From contig NZ_KQ948991.1 in the NCBI RefSeq assembly GCF_001514265.1, positions 539,812-603,811 on the forward strand: a stretch of 64,000 nucleotides of DNA, read 5' to 3'. Below the pieces are notes generated by a model. The model ran no database searches. It worked only from the letters and a program-made list of their open reading frames with translations, and was not told the origin of the DNA. Origin of the DNA: Streptomyces resistomycificus. Its GTDB lineage: Bacteria > Actinomycetota > Actinomycetes > Streptomycetales > Streptomycetaceae. Position 1 is the stretch's first letter. Each line of letters opens with the position of its first letter. Shown in pieces: positions 52,288 through 60,154 of this stretch. The translations under genes were made by a program, and so were the position numbers.

Positions 52288-53160
52288 CTAGGCCTGCTGC
52301 TCGGCCAGCATGCGCTCGATGACGACGGCCACGCCGTCCTCGTTGTTGGCGACCGTCCGTCCCGACGCCGCCGCGAGCACGTCCGGGTGCGCGTTGCCCA
52401 TCGCGTACGACCGTCCCGCCCACGTCAGCATCTCGACGTCGTTGGGCATGTCCCCGAAGGCGACGACCTGCTCGTGCGAGATGCCGCGCTCGGCACAGCA
52501 CAGGGCGAGCGTGCTGGCCTTGGAGACACCGGGGCCGCTGATCTCCAGCAGTGCGCTGGGGCTGGAGCGGGTGACGTTGGCCCGGTCGCCGATCGCGAGG
52601 CGGGCGAGCGTGAGGAAGGCGTCCGGATCGATGTCGGAGTGGTAGGCGAGGATCTTGAGGACCGGCTCGCCGGCACCGGGGGCGTCCGGCGCCAGCAGGT
52701 CCTCGGCCGGTGCGAGCGAGTCCGGGGTCTCCATGTGCAGCTTCGGATAGTCCGGTTCCTGGTAGAAGCCGTACGTCTGCTCGACCGCGTACATCGTGCC
52801 CGGCGCCGCGTCCCGCAGCAGTCCTACGGCCTCCAGCGCGTTCTGCCGGGCCAGTTCGCGGACCTTGACGAACCGGTGGGCGCCGGGGCCTCCGTGGAGG
52901 TCGACCACCGCCGCGCCGTTGCCGCAGATCGCCAGGCCGTGGCCGTGGACGTGCTCACTGACGACATCCATCCAGCGGGCCGGGCGGCCGGTGACGAAGA
53001 AGACCTCGATGCCTGCCTCCTCGGCGGCGGCGAGGGCCGCGACCGTCCGCGGGGACACCGACTTGTCGTCGCGCAGCAGGGTGCCGTCGAGGTCGGTGGC
53101 GATCAGCCGGGGCGGGAGGGCGGCGGCCGGGGTTTCGGGCTCTCGAGTCGCTGAGGTCAC
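52288..53160 (-). CDS. Cof-type HAD phosphatase
   Basis: 290 residues if started at GTG 53160 (VTSATREPETP), with GGGAG 9 nt upstream; ATG 53178 is the alternative. Motif I LIATDLDGTLLRDD near 21-33, motif II FFVTGRP near 57, the motif III Lys in SKASTLALCCAERGIS, and motif IV AFGDMPNDVEML near 238. The alpha/beta cap size fits the Cof/YidA group that dephosphorylates sugar phosphates or nucleotides. It is convergent with the M23 gene (15-bp gap). Confidence 0.87.
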   Translation of the reverse strand: MTSATREPETPAAALPPRLIATDLDGTLLRDDKSVSPRTVAALAAAEEAGIEVFFVTGRPARWMDVVSEHVHGHGLAICGNGAAVVDLHGGPGAHRFVKVRELARQNALEAVGLLRDAAPGTMYAVEQTYGFYQEPDYPKLHMETPDSLAPAEDLLAPDAPGAGEPVLKILAYHSDIDPDAFLTLARLAIGDRANVTRSSPSALLEISGPGVSKASTLALCCAERGISHEQVVAFGDMPNDVEMLTWAGRSYAMGNAHPDVLAAASGRTVANNEDGVAVVIERMLAEQQA

Positions 53161-53248
53161 CGGGCCATTCTCCCGCATATGCCCGCACGCCCGTGCGACG
53201 GTCCGCACAGATGAGGTACGGATGAGGCACGGACCACGGGCGTCCAGG

Positions 53249-54160
53249 TCAGCGCAGCTGCGCCGGTGCCTCCATGGCGATCTGCTCGAAGACCTTCTCG
53301 TCGGCCGCGAAGTCGGAGTCGGGGATCGGCCAGTGGATCACGAGGTCGGTGAAGCCAAGCTCCAGGTGACGGCCCGCGAAGTCCACGAACGCGTCGACCG
53401 ACTGGAGCGGCCGGCTGCGGTCCGGGGTGAAACCGGTGAGCAGGATCTTGTCGAGTGAGGTCACGTCGCGGCCGATCGCCGCGCACGCGTCCGCCAGCTT
53501 CTCGACCTGTCCGCGAATGGCTTGAACCGACTGTTCCGGAGTGCCGTTCTCGTACAGCTTGGGGTCGCCGGTGGTCACCCACGCCTGTCCGTGGCGTGCG
53601 GCGAGGCCCAGCCCGCGTGGACCGGTGGCGGCCACCGCGAAGGGCAGCCGGGGGCGCTGTACACACCCTGGGATGTTGCGCGCCTCGTGCGCCGAGTAGT
53701 GGTCACCCTCGTACGACACCCCGGCGGGGCCGTCCTCGGCGAGCAGCCGGTCCAGCAGGTGCACGAACTCGGCGAAGCGGTCGGCGCGCTCGCGCGGTGT
53801 CCACGGCTCCTGTCCCAGCGCGGTGGCGTCGAAGCCGGTACCGCCCGCCCCGATGCCGAGCGTCACCCGTCCGCCGGAGATGTCGTCGAGGGAGATCAGC
53901 TCCTTGGCCAGGGTCACCGGATGCCGGAAGTTCGGGGACGTCACCAGGGTGCCCAGGCGAAGCTCGTCCGTGGCGGCCGCGGCGGCGGTCAGCGTCGGCA
54001 CGGCGCCGAACCACGGGCCGTCCCGGAAGCTGCGCCAGGACAGGTGGTCGTAGGTGTACCCGGTGTGGAAACCGAGCTGCTCGGCACGTGTCCATGCCGC
54101 ACGGCCGCCTTCGTGCCAGCGGCGGTACGGGAGGATGACGGTGCTCAGGCGCAGACTCAT
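53249..54160 (-). CDS. LLM-class F420/FMN-dependent oxidoreductase
   Basis: 303 residues from ATG 54160 (MSLRLSTVILPYRRWHEGGRAAW). A luciferase-like TIM barrel: LGFHTGYTYDHLSWRSF, LGTLVTSPNFRHPVTLAKELISLDDISGGRVTLGIGAGG is the conserved cofactor region. The later RPRLPFAVAATGPRGLGLAARHGQAWVTTGD is typical of the F420 subgroup of actinobacteria. Substrate unknown. A -10-like TACGCT lies 7 bp upstream of the ATG and a parS site lies at the expected -35, so transcription may be leaderless and parS-overlapping (inference). Confidence 0.87.
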   Translation of the reverse strand: MSLRLSTVILPYRRWHEGGRAAWTRAEQLGFHTGYTYDHLSWRSFRDGPWFGAVPTLTAAAAATDELRLGTLVTSPNFRHPVTLAKELISLDDISGGRVTLGIGAGGTGFDATALGQEPWTPRERADRFAEFVHLLDRLLAEDGPAGVSYEGDHYSAHEARNIPGCVQRPRLPFAVAATGPRGLGLAARHGQAWVTTGDPKLYENGTPEQSVQAIRGQVEKLADACAAIGRDVTSLDKILLTGFTPDRSRPLQSVDAFVDFAGRHLELGFTDLVIHWPIPDSDFAADEKVFEQIAMEAPAQLR

Positions 54161-54185
54161 GTGTCCGAGCGTAAGCGGCCGACCG

Positions 54186-54201
54186 TGTTTCACGTGAAAC
54201 C
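54186..54201. other. parS centromere-like site
   Basis: The core GTTTCACGTGAAAC is perfect at 54187-54200. It lies between the LLM oxidoreductase gene and the upstream hypothetical gene, at about the -35 distance from a TACGCT -10-like element (54168-54173, minus strand). Confidence 0.9.
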
Positions 54202-54212
54202 GTCACGGAAGG

Positions 54213-54659
54213 TCATCGAACGCGTCCACTCAGCCAGGGGCTGAGGCGGATCATCGACACGTACTCCTTGTGCGCGCGGTCGCCGGGCAGCGGCACGATC
54301 AGGAAGTAGCCCGGGGGGAAACGGCGGGCCCTGACGTACGCGAGCTCGTCGAAGACCGAGCGGAGGAAGGCGGGCACGTCCTCGCGGGCGACGTCGGGGC
54401 ACTCGACGCCCTCGACGTCGATCAGCGCGTCGTCGTCCGGGTAGAGCCGCACGCTCACCCGGGGCAACCCGCCGAACTCGACGAACGCCTCGTGGGGCAG
54501 GGACCCGTCCGCGTCGGTGGTGACGCCGACTCCCGCGGCGGTGCGGCGGGAGGTCTGGTCGGCGCCGATGTCGTGGGTGACCTCGACCTCGCGCGCGTAC
54601 TCCATGGCGAGGTCCCGGAGGGCGGTGACGGCGGCCTGGGTGGTGGGCAAGTGGTCCAT
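54213..54659 (-). CDS. Conserved hypothetical protein
   Basis: 148 residues from ATG 54659 (MDHLPTTQAAVTALRDLAMEYARE; ATG 54671 would add four residues). It has an alpha/beta character with a highly acidic centre: VTTDADGSLPHEAFVEFGGLPRVSVRLYPDDDALIDVEGVECPD. The C-terminal half is RSVFDELAYVRARRFPPGYFLIVPLPGDRAHKEYVSMIRLSPWL. I recognise no named family and it contains no clear catalytic motif. It sits 19 bp downstream of kptA on the same strand, so co-expression is likely. Confidence 0.7.
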   Translation of the reverse strand: MDHLPTTQAAVTALRDLAMEYAREVEVTHDIGADQTSRRTAAGVGVTTDADGSLPHEAFVEFGGLPRVSVRLYPDDDALIDVEGVECPDVAREDVPAFLRSVFDELAYVRARRFPPGYFLIVPLPGDRAHKEYVSMIRLSPWLSGRVR

Positions 54660-54678
54660 ACCACCGATCATGCAGTGG

Positions 54679-55227
54679 TCAGTGAGGGTCTGGGAACCGC
54701 AGGTACGTCGACGGCACCGCCTTCGTCAGCCACACTCCGTTCACGCTGACCTGGAAGACGTGGCCGTCACGGTGCATGGCGCCCGCGTCGACCGAGAGCA
54801 CGACGGGGCGGCCGCGGCGGGCACCGACGCGGGTGGCGGTCTCGCGGTCGGGTGAGAGATGTACGTCGTGGCGGTTCATGGGGCGCAGGCCCTCGGCGCG
54901 AATCGCGTCCAGAGAGCGGGCCGCGGTGCCGTGGTAGAGGTACGCCGGCGGGGTCGCGGTCGGCAGGCCGAGGTCGACATCGATGCTGTGGCCCTGGCTG
55001 GCGCGGATCCTGGTGCCGTCGATCGCGAAGCGCCGCTTGTCGTTGGTGGCGACCACGTGGTCCAGCTCGTCCCGGCTGAAGCGGAACCCGTGCGCGGCGG
55101 CCGCGGCGATCAGCACGTCGATCTCCACCCAGCCGGCCTCGTCCAGGGTGAGCCCGATCCGCTCGGGTTGGTGCCGCAGGTGTTTCGACAGGTACTTCGA
55201 CACCTTCACGGTGCGTCTCTCATCCAT
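54679..55227 (-). CDS. kptA: RNA 2'-phosphotransferase, Tpt1/KptA family
   Basis: 182 residues from ATG 55227 (MDERRTVKVSKYLSKHLRHQPERIGL). The KptA pattern is complete: KYLSKHLRHQP, EAGWVEIDVLI, RRFAIDGTRIRASQGHSIDVDLGL, LYHGTAARSLDAIRAEGLRPMNRHDVHLS, and PVVLSVDAGAMHRDGHVF. The family transfers a 2'-phosphate from RNA to NAD+. In eukaryotes it finishes tRNA splicing; in bacteria, which lack that pathway, the role is unclear. The ATG lies 8 bp from TACACT and abuts GAGGGG, suggesting a leaderless transcript. DnaA boxes lie upstream. Confidence 0.92.
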   Translation of the reverse strand: MDERRTVKVSKYLSKHLRHQPERIGLTLDEAGWVEIDVLIAAAAAHGFRFSRDELDHVVATNDKRRFAIDGTRIRASQGHSIDVDLGLPTATPPAYLYHGTAARSLDAIRAEGLRPMNRHDVHLSPDRETATRVGARRGRPVVLSVDAGAMHRDGHVFQVSVNGVWLTKAVPSTYLRFPDPH

Positions 55228-55283
55228 CCCCTCAGAGTGTAGGGAGAGACAGGGATCACGCGAATGATTTTGCCGCCCATGTT

Positions 55284-55337
55284 TGATCCACAGCCAAGTG
55301 TGGTTATCCACAGGGGAATTGGCGATTCTGTGGACAA
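55284..55337. promoter_or_regulatory. DnaA-box cluster upstream of kptA
   Basis: TTATCCACA at 55304-55312 (plus) and TTGTCCACA on the minus strand at 55329-55337 are perfect boxes, and TGATCCACA at 55284-55292 is one mismatch away. They lie in the 122-bp gap between the MerR gene end and the kptA start. Confidence 0.7.
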
Positions 55338-55349
55338 CCGCCCATCGAT

Positions 55350-56426
55350 TCAAGGTGTTTGGTCAAGATCAACTGATGCGGAGTGAGTTGCTGCCAAGCG
55401 GTCCAACGCCCTTGCCCGTACCTCGCGTTCGACGGCCAGCGCGACGAACTCGGCGGTGCCTTCTGAGCCAACGAGGCTCTCCACCGCCCTCATCGTCTCC
55501 GTCGGGATCGGCACGGATCGAGTCCGGTCCGAGGACTGCGGGATCTCGTCCGCGCCGAGCTGTCGGCGCAGGTGGCGGACGGCCAACAGGCGCATCGCCC
55601 GGGCGAGTTCCGCATCCACGGTCTGCTGCGCGAGTGGGCGCAGTCGTCGTACCAGTGAGGTCGCCTCCGCGGCGTCCGAGTCCGTCAGGCGGTGTGGATC
55701 CTCGAGGTACCGGGCGAATACGTGCTCGGTCGTGAACTCCAGGAATCTGGTGGCGATGTGCTCCACCTGACCTCTCAACTCCCGCAGATGGCCGGAGATC
55801 GCGGAAAGGGGTACGCCGACCTTGTGCAACTCGACGGCTACGGCCAGTTCTTGGGGGCTCGGCACCAGAAAGAATCCGTCATCTCCCGGAACCGGCTCGA
55901 GCACTCCCAGCTGTACGGCTTCGGTGACCGCCACGTCGTCGGGGGTTCCGCCGAACCGCTCGTCCAGCTCGGCGCGCGAGATCCGGACCGCCTCCTCGTC
56001 GCTCCACGGACCGTCCACCTCGGCGACCAGACCGAGCACCCCGCCCAGGCCCCGGCCCGCGTCCCACGCCTCCAGGAGCTCCTTGATGGAGGCCAGGGTG
56101 TAGCCGCGGTCGAGCAGGTCGGCGATCTGGCGCAGCCGGAGGAGATGGGCGTCCGCGTACACGTTGGCACGGCCACGGCGTTCGGGGCGGGGGAGCAACC
56201 CGCGGTCCTGGTAGGCGCGGATGGTGCGGACCGTGGCACCGCTGAGGTGTGCGAGGTCGTCGATCCGGTACGCGGGCCCCGCGGCGGTGCGGCCAGGGCT
56301 CTCAGTCAGGTGGCCGGGCTCCTCGGCGGGGTGGCCGGGCTCCTCGGCGGGGCGGGCGGGCTCGTCGGCGGGGTGGCCGGTCTTCTCGGTGTCAGGTCGC
56401 CCCTCACTCCCCGATCCGACCGTCAC
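55350..56426 (-). CDS. MerR family transcriptional regulator
   Basis: 358 residues from GTG 56426. The first ~50 residues are Pro/Glu repeats (PAEEPGHP twice), disordered. The MerR HTH is YRIDDLAHLSGATVRTIRAYQDRGLLPRPERRGRANVYADAHLLRLRQIADLLDRGYTLASIKELL (~50-118). A long C-terminal helical region of ~230 residues binds an effector or mediates dimerisation. It lacks the cysteines of metal sensors. It is the last gene of the four-gene operon: its GTG overlaps the upstream stop by 4 bp (GTGA). It probably regulates that operon or related lipid genes (inference). Confidence 0.9.
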   Translation of the reverse strand: MTVGSGSEGRPDTEKTGHPADEPARPAEEPGHPAEEPGHLTESPGRTAAGPAYRIDDLAHLSGATVRTIRAYQDRGLLPRPERRGRANVYADAHLLRLRQIADLLDRGYTLASIKELLEAWDAGRGLGGVLGLVAEVDGPWSDEEAVRISRAELDERFGGTPDDVAVTEAVQLGVLEPVPGDDGFFLVPSPQELAVAVELHKVGVPLSAISGHLRELRGQVEHIATRFLEFTTEHVFARYLEDPHRLTDSDAAEATSLVRRLRPLAQQTVDAELARAMRLLAVRHLRRQLGADEIPQSSDRTRSVPIPTETMRAVESLVGSEGTAEFVALAVEREVRARALDRLAATHSASVDLDQTP

Positions 56427-57295
56427 GAGGCAGCCCTCGACGCCTGTGACCTTCTCAAATACTCCAACGCCCGGCTCAACGACCCCTCCTGAGAAGGGTG
56501 GTAGGACCGCCGGAGGTAGCGGGGTATCGCCGCGCCCAGCTCCCGCCACGCGGGCAACAGCCCCTTGTGCACGGCCCTGTTGTGCTCGGCGTAGGAGTAG
56601 CGCAGGCGGCTGCCCGTCAGCTGGGGGTCGTGGCGCATCAGGTACGCCGTACCCCATACCCACAGGTACAACATCACCGGTGCCGTGACCGCCATGCCGG
56701 CGACACGGCGGGCGTACCGGGGCGTGCCGGTGCCGCCGCAGTGCTGGTACATGTCGAAGGCGACCGAGCGGTGCTCGACCTCCTCGGCGCCGTGCCAGCG
56801 CAGCAGGTCCAGCATGACCTCGTCGGCGTGGGCCCGGTCCAGGCCGTCGGCGGCCAGGAACCAGTCGCCGAGGACCGCCGTGAACTGCTCGATCGCGGCG
56901 ACGACCGCCAGCCGGAATCGCAGCCACTCCCGCTCGGGTATCGGCGCGCCGAGCGGCGGACGCTCGCCCAGCAGCCGTTCGAAGAGGAAGTCGACGTGCC
57001 GGGTGAACTCCGCGGTCTCGAGCCGCTGTGCCCCGAGATGGTCCAGCACGTGCGTGTGCTGGACGCTGTGTGTGGCCTCCTGGCCCATGAAGCCCTTGAC
57101 CTGGGCCAGCAGTTCGGGGTCTTCGACCAGTGGCAGACCCTGCTTGAAGACCTGCACGAACCAACGCTCCCCCGCCGGCAGCAACAGGTGCAGCACATTG
57201 ATCACATGGGTCGCCGTGGGCTCGCCGGGGATCCAGTGCAGGGGTGTGCGCGACCAGTCGAAGGAGACCCGGCGCGGGGCGATCCGCGCGCTCAC
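56423..57295 (-). CDS. Metal-dependent hydrolase-like protein (PF10118 type, diiron-like)
   Basis: 290 residues from GTG 57295 (VSARIAPRRVSFDWSRTPLHWIP). The helical protein has two E-x3-H-type motifs: GQEATHSVQHTHVLDHL near 95-110 and WHGAEEVEHRSVAFDMY near 180-196, plus other conserved Glu/His, as in ferritin-like diiron proteins of PF10118 (predicted metal-dependent hydrolases). A hydrophobic stretch (VAGMAVTAPVMLYLWVWGTAYL) may bury in the membrane. Its reaction is unknown. It overlaps both neighbours by GTGA, so it is translated together with the EphD-like enzyme and MerR. Confidence 0.82.
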   Translation of the reverse strand: MSARIAPRRVSFDWSRTPLHWIPGEPTATHVINVLHLLLPAGERWFVQVFKQGLPLVEDPELLAQVKGFMGQEATHSVQHTHVLDHLGAQRLETAEFTRHVDFLFERLLGERPPLGAPIPEREWLRFRLAVVAAIEQFTAVLGDWFLAADGLDRAHADEVMLDLLRWHGAEEVEHRSVAFDMYQHCGGTGTPRYARRVAGMAVTAPVMLYLWVWGTAYLMRHDPQLTGSRLRYSYAEHNRAVHKGLLPAWRELGAAIPRYLRRSYHPSQEGSLSRALEYLRRSQASRAAS

Positions 57296-59052
57296 AGCGG
57301 GGGCTCCAGACGTGCGATCGCCCGCAGCGCCCTGGGCATGAACCGGGACATGAGGTGGGCGGCGCGCGCCTCGGGCGTCACCGGGACCACCGCCTCGCCT
57401 CGCACGACCGCCCGCAGGATCGCGTCGGCGACCTTCTCCGGCGGATAGTTCCGCAGTCCGTACAGCCGGGCGGTCCGCTTCTGCCGCCGCTTCTCCTCCT
57501 CGGCGTCGACCCCGGCGAAGCGCGCGGTCGAGGTGATGCCGGTGTTCACGAAGCCCGGGCAGACCGCGGTCACGCCGATCCCCTGGCCCGCCAGTTCCGC
57601 GCGCAGGCACTCGCTCAGCATCAGCACGGCCGCCTTGGAGGCGCTGTAGGCGGGCAGCGCCTTGGAGGGCTGGTAGGCCGCCGCGGACGCGGTGTTGACG
57701 ATGTGACCGCCCTGGCCGCGCTCGGCCATCTGTTTCCCGAAGAGCCGGCATCCGTGGATCACGCCCCACAGGTTGACGTCGAGGACCTTCTTCCAGTCCT
57801 CAGGGGTGGTGTCGAAGAAGGACCCGGACAGGCCGATGCCGGCGTTGTTCACCAGGACGTCCACCACGCCGTACTCGGCGGCGACCTTCTCGGCGAGTTT
57901 CTCCATGGCCTGCTCGTCGGAGACGTCGACCGTCTCCGCCCAGGCCTGGGGCGCGCCGATGAGCCGGGCGAGCTCGGCGGTGCGCAGCGCGGCCTCCGCG
58001 TCCCGGTCGACGGCCACCACGCGCGCGCCGGCCTCGGCGAACGCGAACGCCGTGGCCCGCCCGATGCCGCTGCCCGCACCGGTGACCAGGACGAGCTGCC
58101 CGCCGAATCGGTCGGCGTGCCTGCCGGTGGCCTTCACGGGCTCGGGCCTGCCGCCTTCGACGGACGTCACGAAATCGGAGATCCAGGAGGCGAGTTGATC
58201 GGGGCGGGAACGCGGAACCCAGTGCCTGGCCGGGATGGTGCGCCGGGTCAGCTGCGGAGCCCATCGCTCCAGCTCGTCGTAGAGCTGCTCCGAGAGGAAG
58301 GCGTCCCCCAGCGGCGTGATGAGCTGCACGGGCGCGTGTGCGTAGGCGTCCGGGCGTGGGTGGCGGAGCCGGGCGCGGACGTTGTCCCGGTACAGCCAGG
58401 CGCCGTGCGCCGCGTCCGTCGGCAGCGACGAGGTCGGGTAGCCGTCGCCGGGGACCTTCTCGACGCGCTCCAGGAACCTCGGCCAGTATTTGCCCAGCGG
58501 GCCGCGCCAAGCCAGCTCGGGCAGCACGGGCGTGTGCAGGAGGTACACGTACCAGGACTTGGCGCCCTGGCCGAGCAGCTCTCCGACCCGGCGCGGAGTG
58601 GGGCGCTTGACCCGCTTGTCGATCCAGTGGCCGAAGTGGTCGAGGGACGGCCCGGAGATCGAGGTGAAGGACGCGATCCGGCCCTCGGTGCGCTTGACGC
58701 TGGCGAACTCCCAGGCCTGCACCGATCCCCAGTCATGACCCACCAGATGCACCGGCCGGTCCGGGCTGACCGCGTCCGCGACGGCCAGGAAGTCGTCCGT
58801 CAGCTTTTCCAGGGTGAACCCGCCGCGCAGCGGCCGCGGCGCGGACGAGCGGCCGTGGCCGCGGACGTCGTACATCACCACGTGGCAGCGGTCGGCCAGT
58901 CGGGACGCGGTCGCGGACCACACCTCCTTGCTGTCCGGATAGCCGTGCACCAGGACGACCGTCGGGTCCGAGGGGTCCCCCAGTTCGGCGACACACAGCT
59001 CGATTCCGCCGGTCCGCACCCAGCGCTCCCGCGTACCCTCCGGCAACGTCAC
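57292..59052 (-). CDS. Fused alpha/beta hydrolase - short-chain dehydrogenase (EphD-like)
   Basis: 586 residues from GTG 59052. The N-terminal alpha/beta hydrolase (~1-300): VVLVHGYPDSKEVW, YDVRGHGRSSAP, nucleophile motif GHDWGS near 104-109 (Asp nucleophile typical of epoxide hydrolases). The C-terminal SDR domain (~315-560): VLVTGAGSGIGRATAFAF, DVLVNNAGIGLSGSFFD, SYASK-type YSASK near 469. This two-enzyme order is that of mycobacterial EphD, implicated in mycolic/oxygenated lipid metabolism. Streptomyces lacks mycolates, so the substrate must differ. GTGA overlaps with both neighbours. Confidence 0.9.
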   Translation of the reverse strand: MTLPEGTRERWVRTGGIELCVAELGDPSDPTVVLVHGYPDSKEVWSATASRLADRCHVVMYDVRGHGRSSAPRPLRGGFTLEKLTDDFLAVADAVSPDRPVHLVGHDWGSVQAWEFASVKRTEGRIASFTSISGPSLDHFGHWIDKRVKRPTPRRVGELLGQGAKSWYVYLLHTPVLPELAWRGPLGKYWPRFLERVEKVPGDGYPTSSLPTDAAHGAWLYRDNVRARLRHPRPDAYAHAPVQLITPLGDAFLSEQLYDELERWAPQLTRRTIPARHWVPRSRPDQLASWISDFVTSVEGGRPEPVKATGRHADRFGGQLVLVTGAGSGIGRATAFAFAEAGARVVAVDRDAEAALRTAELARLIGAPQAWAETVDVSDEQAMEKLAEKVAAEYGVVDVLVNNAGIGLSGSFFDTTPEDWKKVLDVNLWGVIHGCRLFGKQMAERGQGGHIVNTASAAAYQPSKALPAYSASKAAVLMLSECLRAELAGQGIGVTAVCPGFVNTGITSTARFAGVDAEEEKRRQKRTARLYGLRNYPPEKVADAILRAVVRGEAVVPVTPEARAAHLMSRFMPRALRAIARLEPPL

Positions 59053-59888
59053 TTGTCCTCCGCCCAGCGCCGCACGTGCGGCAGATCGTCGTCCAGCCAG
59101 AAGGCGCTCTGCTCCGGGTCCGTGGAGTCGGTGACGACCAGGAGCTCCTCGAACTTCGCGCCCGTGCCCCGGAAGCCGAGGTGTGGTTCGACCGCCCACA
59201 GGCCCGGGTGCGGCGGGTGGTCGGAGAAGCGGTACCGCGACCACAGCGGGGACCAGCCCTCACGGTGGCCGTGCAGCGCGTCGGCCGCCAGACCCTTCAG
59301 GGACTGTGTACCGAACCCGAAGAGACGCGGTGACCAGCGTCTTTCCCGGACCCGGCCCACCTTGTGGGCGATCACGCCGAAGGGATAGGCGCGGTGCCGG
59401 TTGGCGTAGCCCTGGCGGACCATGAGGCGGTCGACGTCCTCGTAGATCTCCCGCAGCGGGCGGCGCTCGCGCACCGCGTTCAGGATCAGCTCCCGGTGCG
59501 CCTCGAGGTCGTCCATCAGCCGGTTCTGCACCGGGTTGGCGCCCAGAGAGCCCGAGTATCCGATGTCCGCCGTGTATCCCTCGTACACCGGGGCCATGTC
59601 CAGGATGAACGGCATGCCGGGCTCCAGCCGGCGGCCGGTCGGGAAGAACTGCAGCGGCACTCGGAAGTTCACGAAGGCCGTGCGGTCGCCGAACCACGCG
59701 AAGGGCAGATGGAACCAGTCACGCACGCCCCGCTCGCGCAGCCACTCCCGCTGCATCCGGGCCGCGTCCCGCTCGGTGACGCCGGGTTCCAGCCGTGCCG
59801 CGACCGCTTCCGCGCACTCGTAGGCGAGGCGCTGGACCGTGCGGAACCCACGCAGCCTCTGCGTGAGTTCACCTGCTGCCGTCGTCAT
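59049..59888 (-). CDS. M24 family metallopeptidase-like protein
   Basis: 279 residues from ATG 59888 (MTTAAGELTQRLRGFRTVQRLAYECAEAVAARLEPG). A pita-bread fold of the M24 family (methionine aminopeptidase, prolidase and creatinase relatives). Visible metal-ligand-like positions are LDMAPVYEGYTADIGYSG (two Asp) and AVEPHLGFRG (Glu); the His ligand region is less certain, so activity is not assured. It is the first gene of the four-gene operon and its stop overlaps the next start (GTGA at 59049-59052). The reading frame extends to 60035 but the added part is repetitive. Confidence 0.83.
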   Translation of the reverse strand: MTTAAGELTQRLRGFRTVQRLAYECAEAVAARLEPGVTERDAARMQREWLRERGVRDWFHLPFAWFGDRTAFVNFRVPLQFFPTGRRLEPGMPFILDMAPVYEGYTADIGYSGSLGANPVQNRLMDDLEAHRELILNAVRERRPLREIYEDVDRLMVRQGYANRHRAYPFGVIAHKVGRVRERRWSPRLFGFGTQSLKGLAADALHGHREGWSPLWSRYRFSDHPPHPGLWAVEPHLGFRGTGAKFEELLVVTDSTDPEQSAFWLDDDLPHVRRWAEDK

Positions 59889-59990
59889 GCCAGCGCCCAC
59901 CCGTCCCCGTCGACCGCGGTACGTGCCCGTAACCTGACACTGGCGAATGTGACAGTCGTCAGAGGCTGCGTCAATAGGCCGGGACGGAGC

Positions 59991-60035
59991 TGTGGACAAC
60001 CCGGCGGATGTGGACAACCCGGCGGATGTGGACAA
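59991..60035. promoter_or_regulatory. Three tandem DnaA boxes at 18-bp spacing
   Basis: TGTGGACAA (perfect DnaA box TTGTCCACA on the minus strand) occurs at 59991-59999, 60009-60017 and 60027-60035. The repeating unit is 18 bp (TGTGGACAACCCGGCGGA). The regular phase and perfect sequence indicate a strong DnaA-binding site outside oriC. It lies in the divergent gap between the M24 gene and the first ABC gene. Confidence 0.75.
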
Positions 60036-60141
60036 CCGCCCCGGCGTCGCCCGACCTCAGGGTGACCCCTAGGGCCGTGTACGACTCCAGACTGATACCA
60101 AGACGGCTCTGGGGGGTGACGACCGGCGTGGTACAGGTCAC

Positions 60142-60147
60142 TACCGT
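60142..60147 (+). promoter_or_regulatory. Candidate -10 element for leaderless ABC transcript
   Basis: TACCGT lies 7 bp before the GTG at 60155, which has no ribosome binding site, so transcription probably starts at or next to the start codon. A possible -35 is TGACGA at 60117. Confidence 0.45.
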
Positions 60148-60154
60148 CTAGGAC

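Noticed and set aside
55350..57164. 604-codon minus-strand frame
   Set aside because: Only the part after GTG 56426 is a real protein (MerR). The beginning is a shadow of the PF10118 gene in another frame.
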